DNA from: UBA11222 sp030652895
GTDB lineage: Bacteria > Pseudomonadota > Alphaproteobacteria > UBA11222
Assembly: GCA_038318895.1 (NCBI GenBank)
Contig: JBBQCS010000054.1
Location: 1-19,698, forward strand
Direction: 5' to 3'
DNA length: 19,698 bases
Below the pieces are notes generated by a model that saw nothing but the letters and a program-made list of their open reading frames with translations, searched no databases and had not been told where the DNA came from. Position numbers and translations under genes: made by a program. Position 1 is the stretch's first letter, and every line of letters begins with the position of its first letter. Positions 1-6,824 of this stretch are shown here, in pieces.

Positions 1-1
1 G

Positions 2-547
2 CTGGACGATGGCCGTGTGATCCGGCTTGGATATGCCGGGCAGAACGGCCGTCCCTATGTCGCAATCGGAAAAACCCTGGTGCAGTCGGGCGCATTGAGC
101 CTGGAAAATGTTTCGATGCAGTCGATCCGCGCCTGGCTTGAGGCGCATCCTGCGGAACGCGATGCGGTGTTGGACAGCAATCCGTCATACATATTCTTTC
201 GGATACTGCAAGGGGGCGATCCGGAGCTGGGACCGCCCGGCGCGCAGAATGTGCAATTGACGCCCGGGCGCAGTCTTGCCGTCGACGCGGACCATCACGC
301 ATTGGGCGTCCCGGTGTGGCTGGATACGATAGCGCCCAGTGGAAAGAACGGAGAACCCCACCCCTTGCAGCGCCTGATGGTGGCGCAGGACACCGGCGGC
401 GCAATCCGTGGACCGGTGCGCGGTGATGTGTTCTGGGGTTTTGGCGGACTGGCCGCGGCGACGGCCGGACGTATGAACAGTGACGGGCGCATGTATGTTC
501 TGCTGCCACGCGCCATCGCGGCGCGCGCGATTCAGGAAAGAGAATAG
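2..547 (+). CDS. mltA: Membrane-bound lytic murein transglycosylase A, C-terminal part (5' end outside window)
   Basis: MltA cleaves the glycan strands of peptidoglycan between MurNAc and GlcNAc, leaving 1,6-anhydro-MurNAc ends; it acts in the periplasm, usually anchored to the outer membrane. The window holds the last 181 codons. The reading frame is open from base 2 and has no start here, so the signal peptide and first part of the barrel are missing. Visible family signatures are GYAGQNGRPY near the beginning of the fragment, a WLEAHP stretch, and the C-terminal 3D domain with AQDTGGAIRGPVRGDVFWG; the aspartate in QDTGG aligns with the catalytic aspartate of the E. coli enzyme by family knowledge. 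It ends at TAG 545-547, two bases before lutA, so it shares a transcript with the lactate genes. Family assignment is confident; the exact subfamily is not testable from a fragment. Confidence 0.93.
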   Translation: MDDGRVIRLGYAGQNGRPYVAIGKTLVQSGALSLENVSMQSIRAWLEAHPAERDAVLDSNPSYIFFRILQGGDPELGPPGAQNVQLTPGRSLAVDADHHALGVPVWLDTIAPSGKNGEPHPLQRLMVAQDTGGAIRGPVRGDVFWGFGGLAAATAGRMNSDGRMYVLLPRAIAARAIQERE

Positions 548-549
548 AT

Positions 550-1302
550 ATGTCGTCAGCCAAGCCAAAAGTTGCGCTGTTCGTGACTTGTCTGGTGGAT
601 TTATTTCGCCCGTCGGCGGCATTTGCAGCCGTCACATTGCTGGAAGCGGCGGGCTGTATGGTGGACGCGCCACAATCGCAAACCTGTTGCGGTCAACCGG
701 CGTACAATTCCGGCGATAAAGCAGACGCAATGGCGCTGGCGGTCCAAACCATCCGTGCCCTGATGGATTATGAGTATGTCGTGGTTCCCAGCGGTTCGTG
801 CGCCGCGATGATCCGGCATCATTATCCGGACTTGATGGCGGGCGATGCAGAGCTGGCGGCGCAGGCGCGCGCACTGGCGGCTAAAACCTATGAGCTGACC
901 CAGTTTCTGCATGATGTCATGCACTACAAACCGGATGCCGCAGGGTCCGGAAATATCACCTATCACGATGCCTGTTCAGGTTTGCGTGAGCTTGGCGTCC
1001 AGGCGCAGCCGCGCGCGTTGCTGCAATCACCAATACTCGAAAATGATGACGGTGAGACCTGTTGTGGATTTGGCGGCACGTTCTGTGTGAAATACACCGA
1101 TGTTTCCACAGCTATTGCGGACAAGAAGCTGGATAAATTTTCCGCCACGGGTGCCACAATTGTGACCGGCGGTGATCTGGGGTGTCTGATGCATCTGGCC
1201 GGGCGCGCAGCGCGCCGTGGTATGGATTTGCAATTTAGACATGTAGCGGAAATATTGGCGGGGGACATCCAAACCCCGGCCATTGCGGGTCCGGAGAAAT
1301 AA
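550..1302 (+). CDS. lutA: LutA/YkgE-type (Fe-S)-binding subunit of L-lactate oxidation complex
   Basis: LutA belongs to the three-protein LutABC complex, which oxidises L-lactate to pyruvate in the cytoplasm. The protein is 250 aa, the usual size, and consists of two cysteine-rich CCG domains. The first has C14, CCG at 46-48 and SGSC at 81-84 (serine where other CCG proteins have the first Cys of CXXC, as is normal in this family). The second has C142, CCG at 171-173 and a GDLGC motif ending at C212. Such repeats bind iron-sulfur clusters. The start ATG at 550 is preceded by AGGAAAGAG located inside the end of mltA. The stop codon abuts the lutB ATG with no spacer. The neighbours lutB and lutC settle the assignment over other CCG-domain proteins such as GlpC or HdrB relatives. 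Confidence 0.94.
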   Translation: MSSAKPKVALFVTCLVDLFRPSAAFAAVTLLEAAGCMVDAPQSQTCCGQPAYNSGDKADAMALAVQTIRALMDYEYVVVPSGSCAAMIRHHYPDLMAGDAELAAQARALAAKTYELTQFLHDVMHYKPDAAGSGNITYHDACSGLRELGVQAQPRALLQSPILENDDGETCCGFGGTFCVKYTDVSTAIADKKLDKFSATGATIVTGGDLGCLMHLAGRAARRGMDLQFRHVAEILAGDIQTPAIAGPEK

Positions 1303-2727
1303 ATGCAGCGCCGCCCCGCCGCCTTTAACGCCAACGCGAAGGAAGCATTGCTCGATGCGGATTTGCAGCGCGCCCTGGGCGCGGCGGAGGCGGGCTTCGG
1401 CGTCAAGCGGCGCAAGGCGATAACGGGTCTTCCGGAATTTGACGCCCTGTGCGATCAGGCGACCGCCATCAAGGACCATGTGCTGGATCATCTCGACATA
1501 TATCTGGAGCGTTTCGAGACGCAGGTTTTCGCCAGTGGCGGCATGGTGCACTGGTGTGAGGATGCCGAACAGGCGCGCCAGATCATTTTGAAACTGTGCC
1601 AATCGGTGAACGCGAAAATGGTCACCAAAGGCAAAAGTATGGTCAGCGAAGAGATTGGCCTGAACCCGTTTCTTGAAGCCAATACTATTCATCCCGTGGA
1701 AACCGATCTGGGTGAATATATTATTCAGTTGGCGGATGAACCCCCCAGTCACATTATCGGTCCGGCGCTGCACAAGACCAAAGACCAGGTGTCAGCCCTG
1801 TTTCATGAACATCACCCGGCCATCGGCTATCCGGACCGACTGGAAGAAGGCGAGGCACTGGTGGGCGAGGCGCGCGCCATCTTACGCCAGAAATATCTGC
1901 AGGCGGATGTGGGGATTACAGGCGCCAATTTTCTGATTGCCGAAACCGGATCAACGGTCATTGTCACCAATGAAGGCAACGGCGACATGACGCAGATTTT
2001 TCCGCGCATGCATATTGTCATCGCCAGCATCGAAAAAATCGTGCCAACGCTGGAAGATGCGGCGACCTTGCTGCGGGTCCTGGCGCGTTCCGCCACGGGT
2101 CAGGAGATGTCTGTATACACCACATTTTCAACCGGGCCAAAACGCCGGAACGATGCGGACGGTCCGGAACAGTTTCATGTGGTGCTGCTGGACAATGGGC
2201 GCAGTGAATTGCTGGGCGGCAGCCAGCGCGATATTCTGCGCTGCATCCGGTGCGGCGCGTGCATGAATAATTGCCCGGTCTATATGGCGGCGGGTGGCCA
2301 TGCCTATGGCGCGACCTATATGGGGCCGATGGGATCGGTGTTGACGCCCAATCTGACCGGCCTGAAACAGGCGCAGGCGCTGCCCTTTGCCTCCAGCTTT
2401 TGCGGTAAGTGCGAATCTGTGTGTCCGATGCGTATTCCACTACCCAGACTAATGCGCGAATTGCGCAGCGACGCGCATGCGGCGCGCATTACGCCGGTGC
2501 GCGAACGGTTTTGGCTGGCGCTTTGGTCCTGGGTGGCGCAGCGGCCGGAACTTTATCACGCGCTTACGCGCATCGGGTTGGGTGTGCTCCGTTTACTGGG
2601 GCGCGGACGTGGACGGTTTCGCTGGTTGCCTTTGGCGGGTGGCTGGACGGCGACGCGGGATTTTCCCGCACCCCAGGGGAAAAGTTTTATGGCGCAATGG
2701 GCGAAGCAAAAGAGACCTGGTGCATGA
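1303..2727 (+). CDS. lutB: LutB/YkgF-type iron-sulfur protein of L-lactate oxidation complex
   Basis: LutB is the central electron-transfer subunit of the LutABC lactate-oxidising complex. It has 474 aa, typical for the family. An N-terminal LUD domain spans roughly residues 60-300 (VTKGKSMVSEEIGLN, TGANFLIAETGSTVIVTNEGN). It is followed by a two-cluster ferredoxin-like region: C314, C317, C320 and C324-Pro form the first 4Fe-4S motif, and C367, C370 and C374-Pro the second. The last about 80 residues, with RPELYHALTRIG and a tail of SFMAQW, look like the DUF3390 region found at the end of LutB. The ATG at 1303 directly follows the lutA stop. The TGA at 2725-2727 overlaps the lutC start as ATGA, indicating translational coupling. 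Confidence 0.95.
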   Translation: MQRRPAAFNANAKEALLDADLQRALGAAEAGFGVKRRKAITGLPEFDALCDQATAIKDHVLDHLDIYLERFETQVFASGGMVHWCEDAEQARQIILKLCQSVNAKMVTKGKSMVSEEIGLNPFLEANTIHPVETDLGEYIIQLADEPPSHIIGPALHKTKDQVSALFHEHHPAIGYPDRLEEGEALVGEARAILRQKYLQADVGITGANFLIAETGSTVIVTNEGNGDMTQIFPRMHIVIASIEKIVPTLEDAATLLRVLARSATGQEMSVYTTFSTGPKRRNDADGPEQFHVVLLDNGRSELLGGSQRDILRCIRCGACMNNCPVYMAAGGHAYGATYMGPMGSVLTPNLTGLKQAQALPFASSFCGKCESVCPMRIPLPRLMRELRSDAHAARITPVRERFWLALWSWVAQRPELYHALTRIGLGVLRLLGRGRGRFRWLPLAGGWTATRDFPAPQGKSFMAQWAKQKRPGA

Positions 2728-3398
2728 GTCAGCAACGCATGGCCATTCTGTCCAGACTTCGCACGTCGCTTGCTGCGCGGGGTGTTGCCCAGGATGTGCA
2801 TGGTGTTGACGCGCGCCTTACTGCGCGCACCAGCAATCTGATCCCAGCGCGCGGACAACTTCAGGGCGAGGCCCTGCGTACGCAGTTCCAGCAGTTTGTG
2901 ATTAAGACACAGGCGAGCATTGCCACCGTCTCCTCGTCCTCAAACGTGCCCGAAGCCATTGGCGAATATCTGATGACGAGCGCTCTTTCGGGACCGGTAA
3001 GGCTCAGTGGTGATGGCTGGCTGGCCACCATGCCATGGGACAGAATATCCAGTTACACGCCGTGCACCGGAGCTATCAGTGAAACAGACGGCGTTGGCGT
3101 CTCGGTGGCGCTGTGCGGCATTGCCGAAACCGCAACCTTGATGCTTACGTCCGGGGCCACCGCCCCCAGCGGACTAAATTTCCTGCCGCCCACCCATATC
3201 ATTGTACTGCGCGGCGGCGATATTGTGGGTGCACTGGAAGATGGCTGGGCGCGGCTGCGGCTTGCCTCAAACGGGCAAATGCCGCGCACGGTTAATCTGA
3301 TCACCGGTCCCTCGCGCACGGCAGACATTGCCCAGACCATGTATATGGGCGCGCACGGGCCAAAGCGGCTGCATGTCATTGTGGTGGAAGGCGGATGA
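2724..3398 (+). CDS. lutC: LutC/YkgG-type LUD-domain subunit of L-lactate oxidation complex
   Basis: LutC is the small LUD-domain (DUF162) subunit required with LutA and LutB for growth on L-lactate. I place the start at ATG 2724, giving 224 aa and an ATGA overlap with lutB. The frame is open far upstream (to 2409), but that part lies wholly inside lutB in another frame and does not look like LutC. Family features are GVGVSVALCGIAETATLML (about 123-141), the LNFLPPTHIIVL stretch (151-162), GPSRTADI (195-202) and the C-terminal GAHGPKRLHVIVVE. It ends in an ATGA overlap with smr. No lactate permease or LutR-type regulator is visible, so uptake and control genes must lie elsewhere. Confidence 0.93.
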   Translation: MSQQRMAILSRLRTSLAARGVAQDVHGVDARLTARTSNLIPARGQLQGEALRTQFQQFVIKTQASIATVSSSSNVPEAIGEYLMTSALSGPVRLSGDGWLATMPWDRISSYTPCTGAISETDGVGVSVALCGIAETATLMLTSGATAPSGLNFLPPTHIIVLRGGDIVGALEDGWARLRLASNGQMPRTVNLITGPSRTADIAQTMYMGAHGPKRLHVIVVEGG

Positions 3399-3994
3399 CT
3401 AAACCCCGCAAACCGCGCCCGCTGAATGACAGTGATACGGAACTATTCGCCAAAGTAGTGGCCGACGCTAAGCCGCTGCGCAAACGCCCGGGCGTGCCGG
3501 AAGTTTTTACCAAGCCGCGCGCGGCCATCCCAATTGCCCTGCGGCGCCCCGAGCCGACGCATGAGACGGTAAAAACCCTGCCGCCTATCCACGCGAAAGA
3601 CCGCGCGGCGGTCAGCGCCATGGATGGGCGCAATGCCGAACGTCTAATCAAGGGGCGGCTGGAGATTGAAGCGCGCCTGGACCTGCACGGCCACCGCCAG
3701 GAAGAGGCGCAGCGCATTCTGGTGGACTTTATCCGGCGTAATCACTCTTACGGCAAACGCTGCGTTTTGGTCATAACCGGCAAGGGCCGATCGCAGAAAA
3801 ACCGGCCTGAAGAAGAAGTGTCGACGGGCGGTCGCTACAGCATTCCAGACCGCAAGGGGGTCTTGTTTGATCTGGTTCCGATGTGGCTCAGCGCTCCGGA
3901 CCTGATCCCCTATGTCGTCGCATTCTCCCCCGCCCAGCCCCGGCATGGCGGCAGCGGTGCGCTCTATGTGTATCTGCGAAGGGAGCGGGGATAG
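3395..3994 (+). CDS. Smr-domain protein (MutS2 C-terminal-like nuclease domain)
   Basis: The protein is 199 aa. The first about 85 residues are basic and low in predicted order. The Smr domain occupies about 90-198 and shows LDLHG at 95-99, VITGKG at 126-131 and the terminal segment HGGSGALYVYLRR. Smr domains bind or nick branched nucleic acid or RNA; the role of the short stand-alone alphaproteobacterial versions is not settled. In many alphaproteobacteria this gene directly follows mltA; here it follows lutC with a 4-nt ATGA overlap, so it still lies in the mltA transcription unit. It converges with the small minus-strand gene ending at 3997, only 2 nt away, and no terminator hairpin is visible between them. 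Confidence 0.92.
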   Translation: MTKPRKPRPLNDSDTELFAKVVADAKPLRKRPGVPEVFTKPRAAIPIALRRPEPTHETVKTLPPIHAKDRAAVSAMDGRNAERLIKGRLEIEARLDLHGHRQEEAQRILVDFIRRNHSYGKRCVLVITGKGRSQKNRPEEEVSTGGRYSIPDRKGVLFDLVPMWLSAPDLIPYVVAFSPAQPRHGGSGALYVYLRRERG

Positions 3995-3996
3995 CT

Positions 3997-4191
3997 TTAT
4001 CCGGTGGTGGTTTGTTGTGTGGCCGGTGTTGGTGTTTTTTCGTCCGTGAACTCTGCATCGATCACCCATGTCCCGTCCGCCATCGGTTTTGGAACAACGG
4101 CTATTGCGCCATCATGATAGAATGACCGGATAAGCGTTTGCACAAGGTTTTCCGGTACATCTATCAATTGACGGATACGTCTGACCATCAT
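3997..4191 (-). CDS. Small hypothetical protein, 64 aa
   Basis: I do not recognise this product. It is 64 aa, beginning MMVRRIRQLIDVPENLV, with a mixed helical front half, a GAIAVVPKPMADGTWVIDAEF segment that looks like a short beta hairpin, and a Thr/Pro/Gln-rich tail. No membrane segment or cysteine is present. Reality is suggested by AAAAGGG a few bases before the first ATG and by sensible amino-acid composition. It also lies 28 nt after the membrane-protein gene 4220-4717 on the same strand, with no other gene possible in the gap before smr. The second ATG (4188) is an alternative start with better ribosome-site spacing. It lies in the AT-rich islet and is probably the second gene of a two-gene unit. 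It could still be a chance ORF. Confidence 0.5.
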   Translation of the reverse strand: MMVRRIRQLIDVPENLVQTLIRSFYHDGAIAVVPKPMADGTWVIDAEFTDEKTPTPATQQTTTG

Positions 4192-4219
4192 GATACCCTT
4201 TTCGTGTCGTTAACTTTTA

Positions 4220-4717
4220 TCATAATCCAAATTCATCAACTGCCCTAGCCCGTAAATCTTCGTATTCCGTCCCGGTGATGAAGTCTGTTAACGCCAGGCC
4301 GGGTTTTTCTTTTTCCAACCAGGTATTTAACGGCGCCACAAATTCCGCCTGAGAATTGAGTTTAGCGGATATTTTGCGTTTTGTAGTGGTATCGGTAACT
4401 TTGATGGAGCTGATCGAAAGACCACTGGGGCCGATAGTCAAGTCACTATGTGGATTTTGTACCCTTTCAATAAACGTGGTCAGGAGAGCGCTAATCTGCG
4501 GCCGCGTTAATGTCAGTAATATAATAACTGTAACCGGCCACGCCAACAGGCCAATCAGTTTAATAAATTCCTGCATGAAGACCAAAGCGGCTGGTCCATT
4601 AAGGCCGCCGACATCGATAACCAGGTCAATACCGGTACTGAAAAGTATAGCGATAAATATTCCGGATATTACACCGAGAAAAACGCAGACAAATATACTT
4701 CTGTCAGTATTCTTCAT
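4220..4717 (-). CDS. Hypothetical two-helix membrane protein, 165 aa
   Basis: I do not recognise a named family. The protein has two clear hydrophobic segments, about 8-30 (starting IFVCVFLGVISG) and 52-72 (FIKLIGLLAWPVTVIILLTL). These are followed by a polar cytoplasmic-looking part with an LTIGPSGLSISS stretch near 93-104 and an acidic end. A two-helix hairpin followed by an arginine/proline turn (TRPQISALL) and a soluble tail resembles small membrane proteins often seen in accessory regions; that is an impression, not a family match. The start ATG (4715-4717) has only a weak ribosome site. G+C is clearly lower here than in the flanking smr and hslU (lines of 33-47% against about 57%), which suggests acquisition. 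A palindrome lies 20-47 nt upstream of its start. Confidence 0.7.
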   Translation of the reverse strand: MKNTDRSIFVCVFLGVISGIFIAILFSTGIDLVIDVGGLNGPAALVFMQEFIKLIGLLAWPVTVIILLTLTRPQISALLTTFIERVQNPHSDLTIGPSGLSISSIKVTDTTTKRKISAKLNSQAEFVAPLNTWLEKEKPGLALTDFITGTEYEDLRARAVDEFGL

Positions 4718-4737
4718 TCTGTAATTCAGTTCTATCC

Positions 4738-4764
4738 GTTAGTCCTGTATATATACAGTCTAAC
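4738..4764. repeat. 27-nt imperfect palindrome with perfect 14-bp core
   Basis: The core CTGTATATATACAG (4745-4758) is a perfect 14-bp palindrome. It is flanked by GTTAG on the left (4738-4742) and its reverse complement CTAAC on the right (4760-4764), with 2-nt and 1-nt mismatched spacers. It lies between the hslU stop (4795) and the start of the membrane-protein gene (4717, minus strand). It could be an operator for that gene, since its TATATA also resembles a -10 element. It could instead be a cruciform or 3' hairpin for the hslU transcript, or the scar of an insertion. There is no T-run, so it is not a textbook intrinsic terminator. Confidence 0.6.
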
Positions 4765-4775
4765 AATGTTTCTTG

Positions 4776-4788
4776 GTCTGCGCCAGAC
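4776..4788 (-). terminator. Short hairpin just after hslU (weak terminator candidate)
   Basis: GTCTG-CGC-CAGAC forms a 5-bp stem with a 3-nt loop 7 nt beyond the hslU stop codon. Read on the minus strand it is not followed by a U-tract, so if it ends transcription it does so weakly, perhaps together with the palindrome at 4738-4764. Confidence 0.25.
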
Positions 4789-4794
4789 TTCTCC

Positions 4795-6129
4795 TTACAA
4801 GATAAACTTCGACAAATCCCGGTTCCTCGCCAGATCGCCGATATGTTTTTCCACATATGCGGCGTCGACAGTCAATGTATCGCCTGCCTGATCGGTGGCG
4901 GCGAAGCTGATTTCGTCGAGGATGCGCTCCATCACGGTGTGCAAACGCCGCGCGCCGATATTTTCCACGTTGCTGTTAATCTCAACCGCGATGTCGGCGA
5001 TGGCGTCAATGCCGTCTTCGCTGAAGCTTAAAGTCACCTGCTCGGTCCCTAGCAGGGCAATATATTGTTTGATCAGGCTGGCTTCCGGCTCGGTCAGAAT
5101 GCGGCGGATATCCTCGCGGCTGAGCGGTTTCAGCTCCACGCGAATGGGCAGGCGGCCCTGTAATTCGGGCAGCAGGTCAGATGGCTTGGCGATGTGAAAC
5201 GCGCCCGATGCGATGAACAGAATATGTTCGGTGCGCACGGGCCCATGCTTGGTGCTCACCGTGGTGCCTTCGATCAGCGGCAGCAAATCGCGCTGCACCC
5301 CCTCGCGCGAAACATCCGCCCCCTGGCGTTCAGAGCGGGCGCAGATTTTGTCGATTTCATCCAAAAACACGATGCCGTTATTTTCCACCGCATGCACGGC
5401 TTCACGGGTCAATTGATCCTGATCCAGCAATTTGTCGCTTTCCTCTGCGATCAGCACCACATAGGAATCTTTCACCAGCATGCGTTTTTCCGTGGTCTGC
5501 CCGCCGCCCATGGCCTTGCCCAGCATATCGCCAATATTGATCATGCCGATATTGGCACCGGGCATGCCGGGAACTTCAAAGCTGGGAAACCCTCCGCCGC
5601 CGCCAGTCACGCGAATGGCAATTTCCTTGTCGTCCAGATCGCCCGCATGCAGGCGCTTGCGGAAACTTTCGCGGGTGGCGGCGCTGGCGTTTTCACCCAC
5701 CAGGCCGTCCAGCACCCGTTCCTCGGCGGCCAGATGGGCGCGCGCCTCGACTTCCTTGCGCTTGCGGGCGCGCACCATGCCAATGGCGATTTCCACCAGA
5801 TCGCGGATGATTTGTTCGACATCGCGCCCGACATAGCCGACTTCGGTGAATTTGGTGGCCTCGATCTTGATGAACGGGGCCTGCGCCAGTTTGGCCAGAC
5901 GCCGCGAAATTTCGGTTTTGCCCACGCCGGTCGGCCCGATCATCAGAATATTTTTCGGCAGCACTTCTTCGCGCAGTTCTTCGGGCAGTTGCTGACGGCG
6001 CCAGCGGTTACGCAGGGCAATGGCCACGGCGCGCTTGGCGTCATTTTGGCCGACAATATAACGGTCCAGTTCCGACACGATTTCGCGTGGCGTAAAGGCT
6101 GATCCGGGTTCGATGCTGACGGCGTCCAT
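4795..6129 (-). CDS. hslU: ATP-dependent protease ATPase subunit HslU
   Basis: HslU is the AAA+ hexameric unfoldase of the cytoplasmic HslUV (ClpYQ) protease; it unfolds substrates and feeds them to HslV. The protein is 444 aa, the normal length. Motifs seen are Walker A GPTGVGKT at 65-72, the pore loop GYVG at 98-101, an intermediate domain at about 110-240, Walker B FLDEID at 255-260, and a sensor-2 region GARRLHTVMER at 392-402. The C-terminal LSKFIL is the tail that docks into HslV. The ATG at 6129 is preceded by GGGGAA within the last codons of hslV, with 2 nt between the hslV stop and this start, so the two are translationally coupled in the order hslV-hslU. Confidence 0.98.
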   Translation of the reverse strand: MDAVSIEPGSAFTPREIVSELDRYIVGQNDAKRAVAIALRNRWRRQQLPEELREEVLPKNILMIGPTGVGKTEISRRLAKLAQAPFIKIEATKFTEVGYVGRDVEQIIRDLVEIAIGMVRARKRKEVEARAHLAAEERVLDGLVGENASAATRESFRKRLHAGDLDDKEIAIRVTGGGGGFPSFEVPGMPGANIGMINIGDMLGKAMGGGQTTEKRMLVKDSYVVLIAEESDKLLDQDQLTREAVHAVENNGIVFLDEIDKICARSERQGADVSREGVQRDLLPLIEGTTVSTKHGPVRTEHILFIASGAFHIAKPSDLLPELQGRLPIRVELKPLSREDIRRILTEPEASLIKQYIALLGTEQVTLSFSEDGIDAIADIAVEINSNVENIGARRLHTVMERILDEISFAATDQAGDTLTVDAAYVEKHIGDLARNRDLSKFIL

Positions 6130-6131
6130 AA

Positions 6132-6704
6132 TTATTCCCCGGCCTGTTTTGGTAAGGTCTCAAGCGTGATATTTACATTGGTATAGATGCAGATCTCGGC
6201 GGCGATACCCATGGCGCGCCGCACAATCTCTTCCGCCGTCAGGTCCATATCCAGCAGGGCCATGGCCGCCGCCTGGGCATAGGGGCCGCCAGAACCAATG
6301 CCGACAAGGCCTCGTTCCGGCTCCAGAACGTCTCCGGTGCCTGTCAGCACCAGGCTGACATCCTTATCAGCGACAATCATCATGGCCTCGAGCCGCCGCA
6401 AATAGCGGTCCGTGCGCCAGTCCTTGGCCATTTCCACCGCAGCGCGGGTCAATTGCCCCGGAAACTGTTCCAATTTGCCTTCCAGGCGTTCAAACAGGGT
6501 CATGGCGTCGGCGGTGGCTCCGGCAAAACCCGCGATAACCCCGCCATCTCCCAGAGGGCGCACCTTGCGGGCGTTGGCTTTAATGACAATATTGCCCAGC
6601 GTTACCTGGCCGTCACCAGCTATGGCGACAATGCCGTTCTTGCGTACGGACAGAATGGTGGTGCCGTGCCAGCCGGTGGGATCGGCAGGATTGTTTTGGG
6701 ACAT
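6132..6704 (-). CDS. hslV: ATP-dependent protease proteolytic subunit HslV
   Basis: HslV is the proteasome-like threonine peptidase of HslUV. With the start at ATG 6704 the protein is 190 aa. The catalytic threonine is T15 in WHGTTILSV; a short pro-segment of 14 residues must be removed to free it, as in other alphaproteobacterial HslV proteins and unlike E. coli, where only Met is removed. Other signatures are AGDGQVTLGN (29-38), KVRPLGDGGVIAGFAGATAD (47-66), DWRTDRYLRRLEAM (95-108) and GIGSGGPYA (135-143). The frame extends 24 codons further to 6776, but that part would cover the control region shared with hisB and lacks family resemblance. No clear ribosome site precedes 6704. It is divergent from hisB. 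Confidence 0.96.
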   Translation of the reverse strand: MSQNNPADPTGWHGTTILSVRKNGIVAIAGDGQVTLGNIVIKANARKVRPLGDGGVIAGFAGATADAMTLFERLEGKLEQFPGQLTRAAVEMAKDWRTDRYLRRLEAMMIVADKDVSLVLTGTGDVLEPERGLVGIGSGGPYAQAAAMALLDMDLTAEEIVRRAMGIAAEICIYTNVNITLETLPKQAGE

Positions 6705-6824
6705 AAGCAAAATAAACCAGTTTGTTAAAGTTCTGCTGACATAACCATGCAAGCGGCATTGTACAATAGCTTCCAACTCCTGCTAAAAGGGCGCTGCATT
6801 CACCATTTTCTTCAGGAGAGACCC
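6705..6824. promoter_or_regulatory. Divergent control region of hslVU and the his operon
   Basis: These 120 bp separate the hslV start (minus) from the hisB start (plus). For hslVU, the minus strand shows CTTGCA (6753-6748), a 17-nt spacer and CTTTAA (6730-6725). The CTTG box and spacing resemble alphaproteobacterial heat-shock (RpoH) promoters, but the -10 half fits the CYTAT-type consensus only in part. For hisB, TACAAT (6762-6767) is a fair -10 box; the nearest -35-like TGACA (about 6737-6741) is spaced too far for a good match. No his leader peptide with a histidine run and no attenuator was seen. The hisB ribosome site AGGAGA lies at 6814-6819. Confidence 0.4.

Noticed and set aside
2409..2723. 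Long upstream extension of the lutC frame
   Set aside because: It lies wholly inside lutB in another frame; LutC homology and the ATGA overlap begin at 2724.
5194..6102. Plus-strand ORF of 302 codons opposite hslU
   Set aside because: It is a shadow of the strongly conserved hslU coding strand; His/Ala/Phe-rich composition is typical of antisense frames.
6705..6776. 24-codon N-terminal extension of hslV
   Set aside because: It overlaps the hisB control region, has no family resemblance, and the ATG at 6704 gives the expected short alphaproteobacterial pro-segment.
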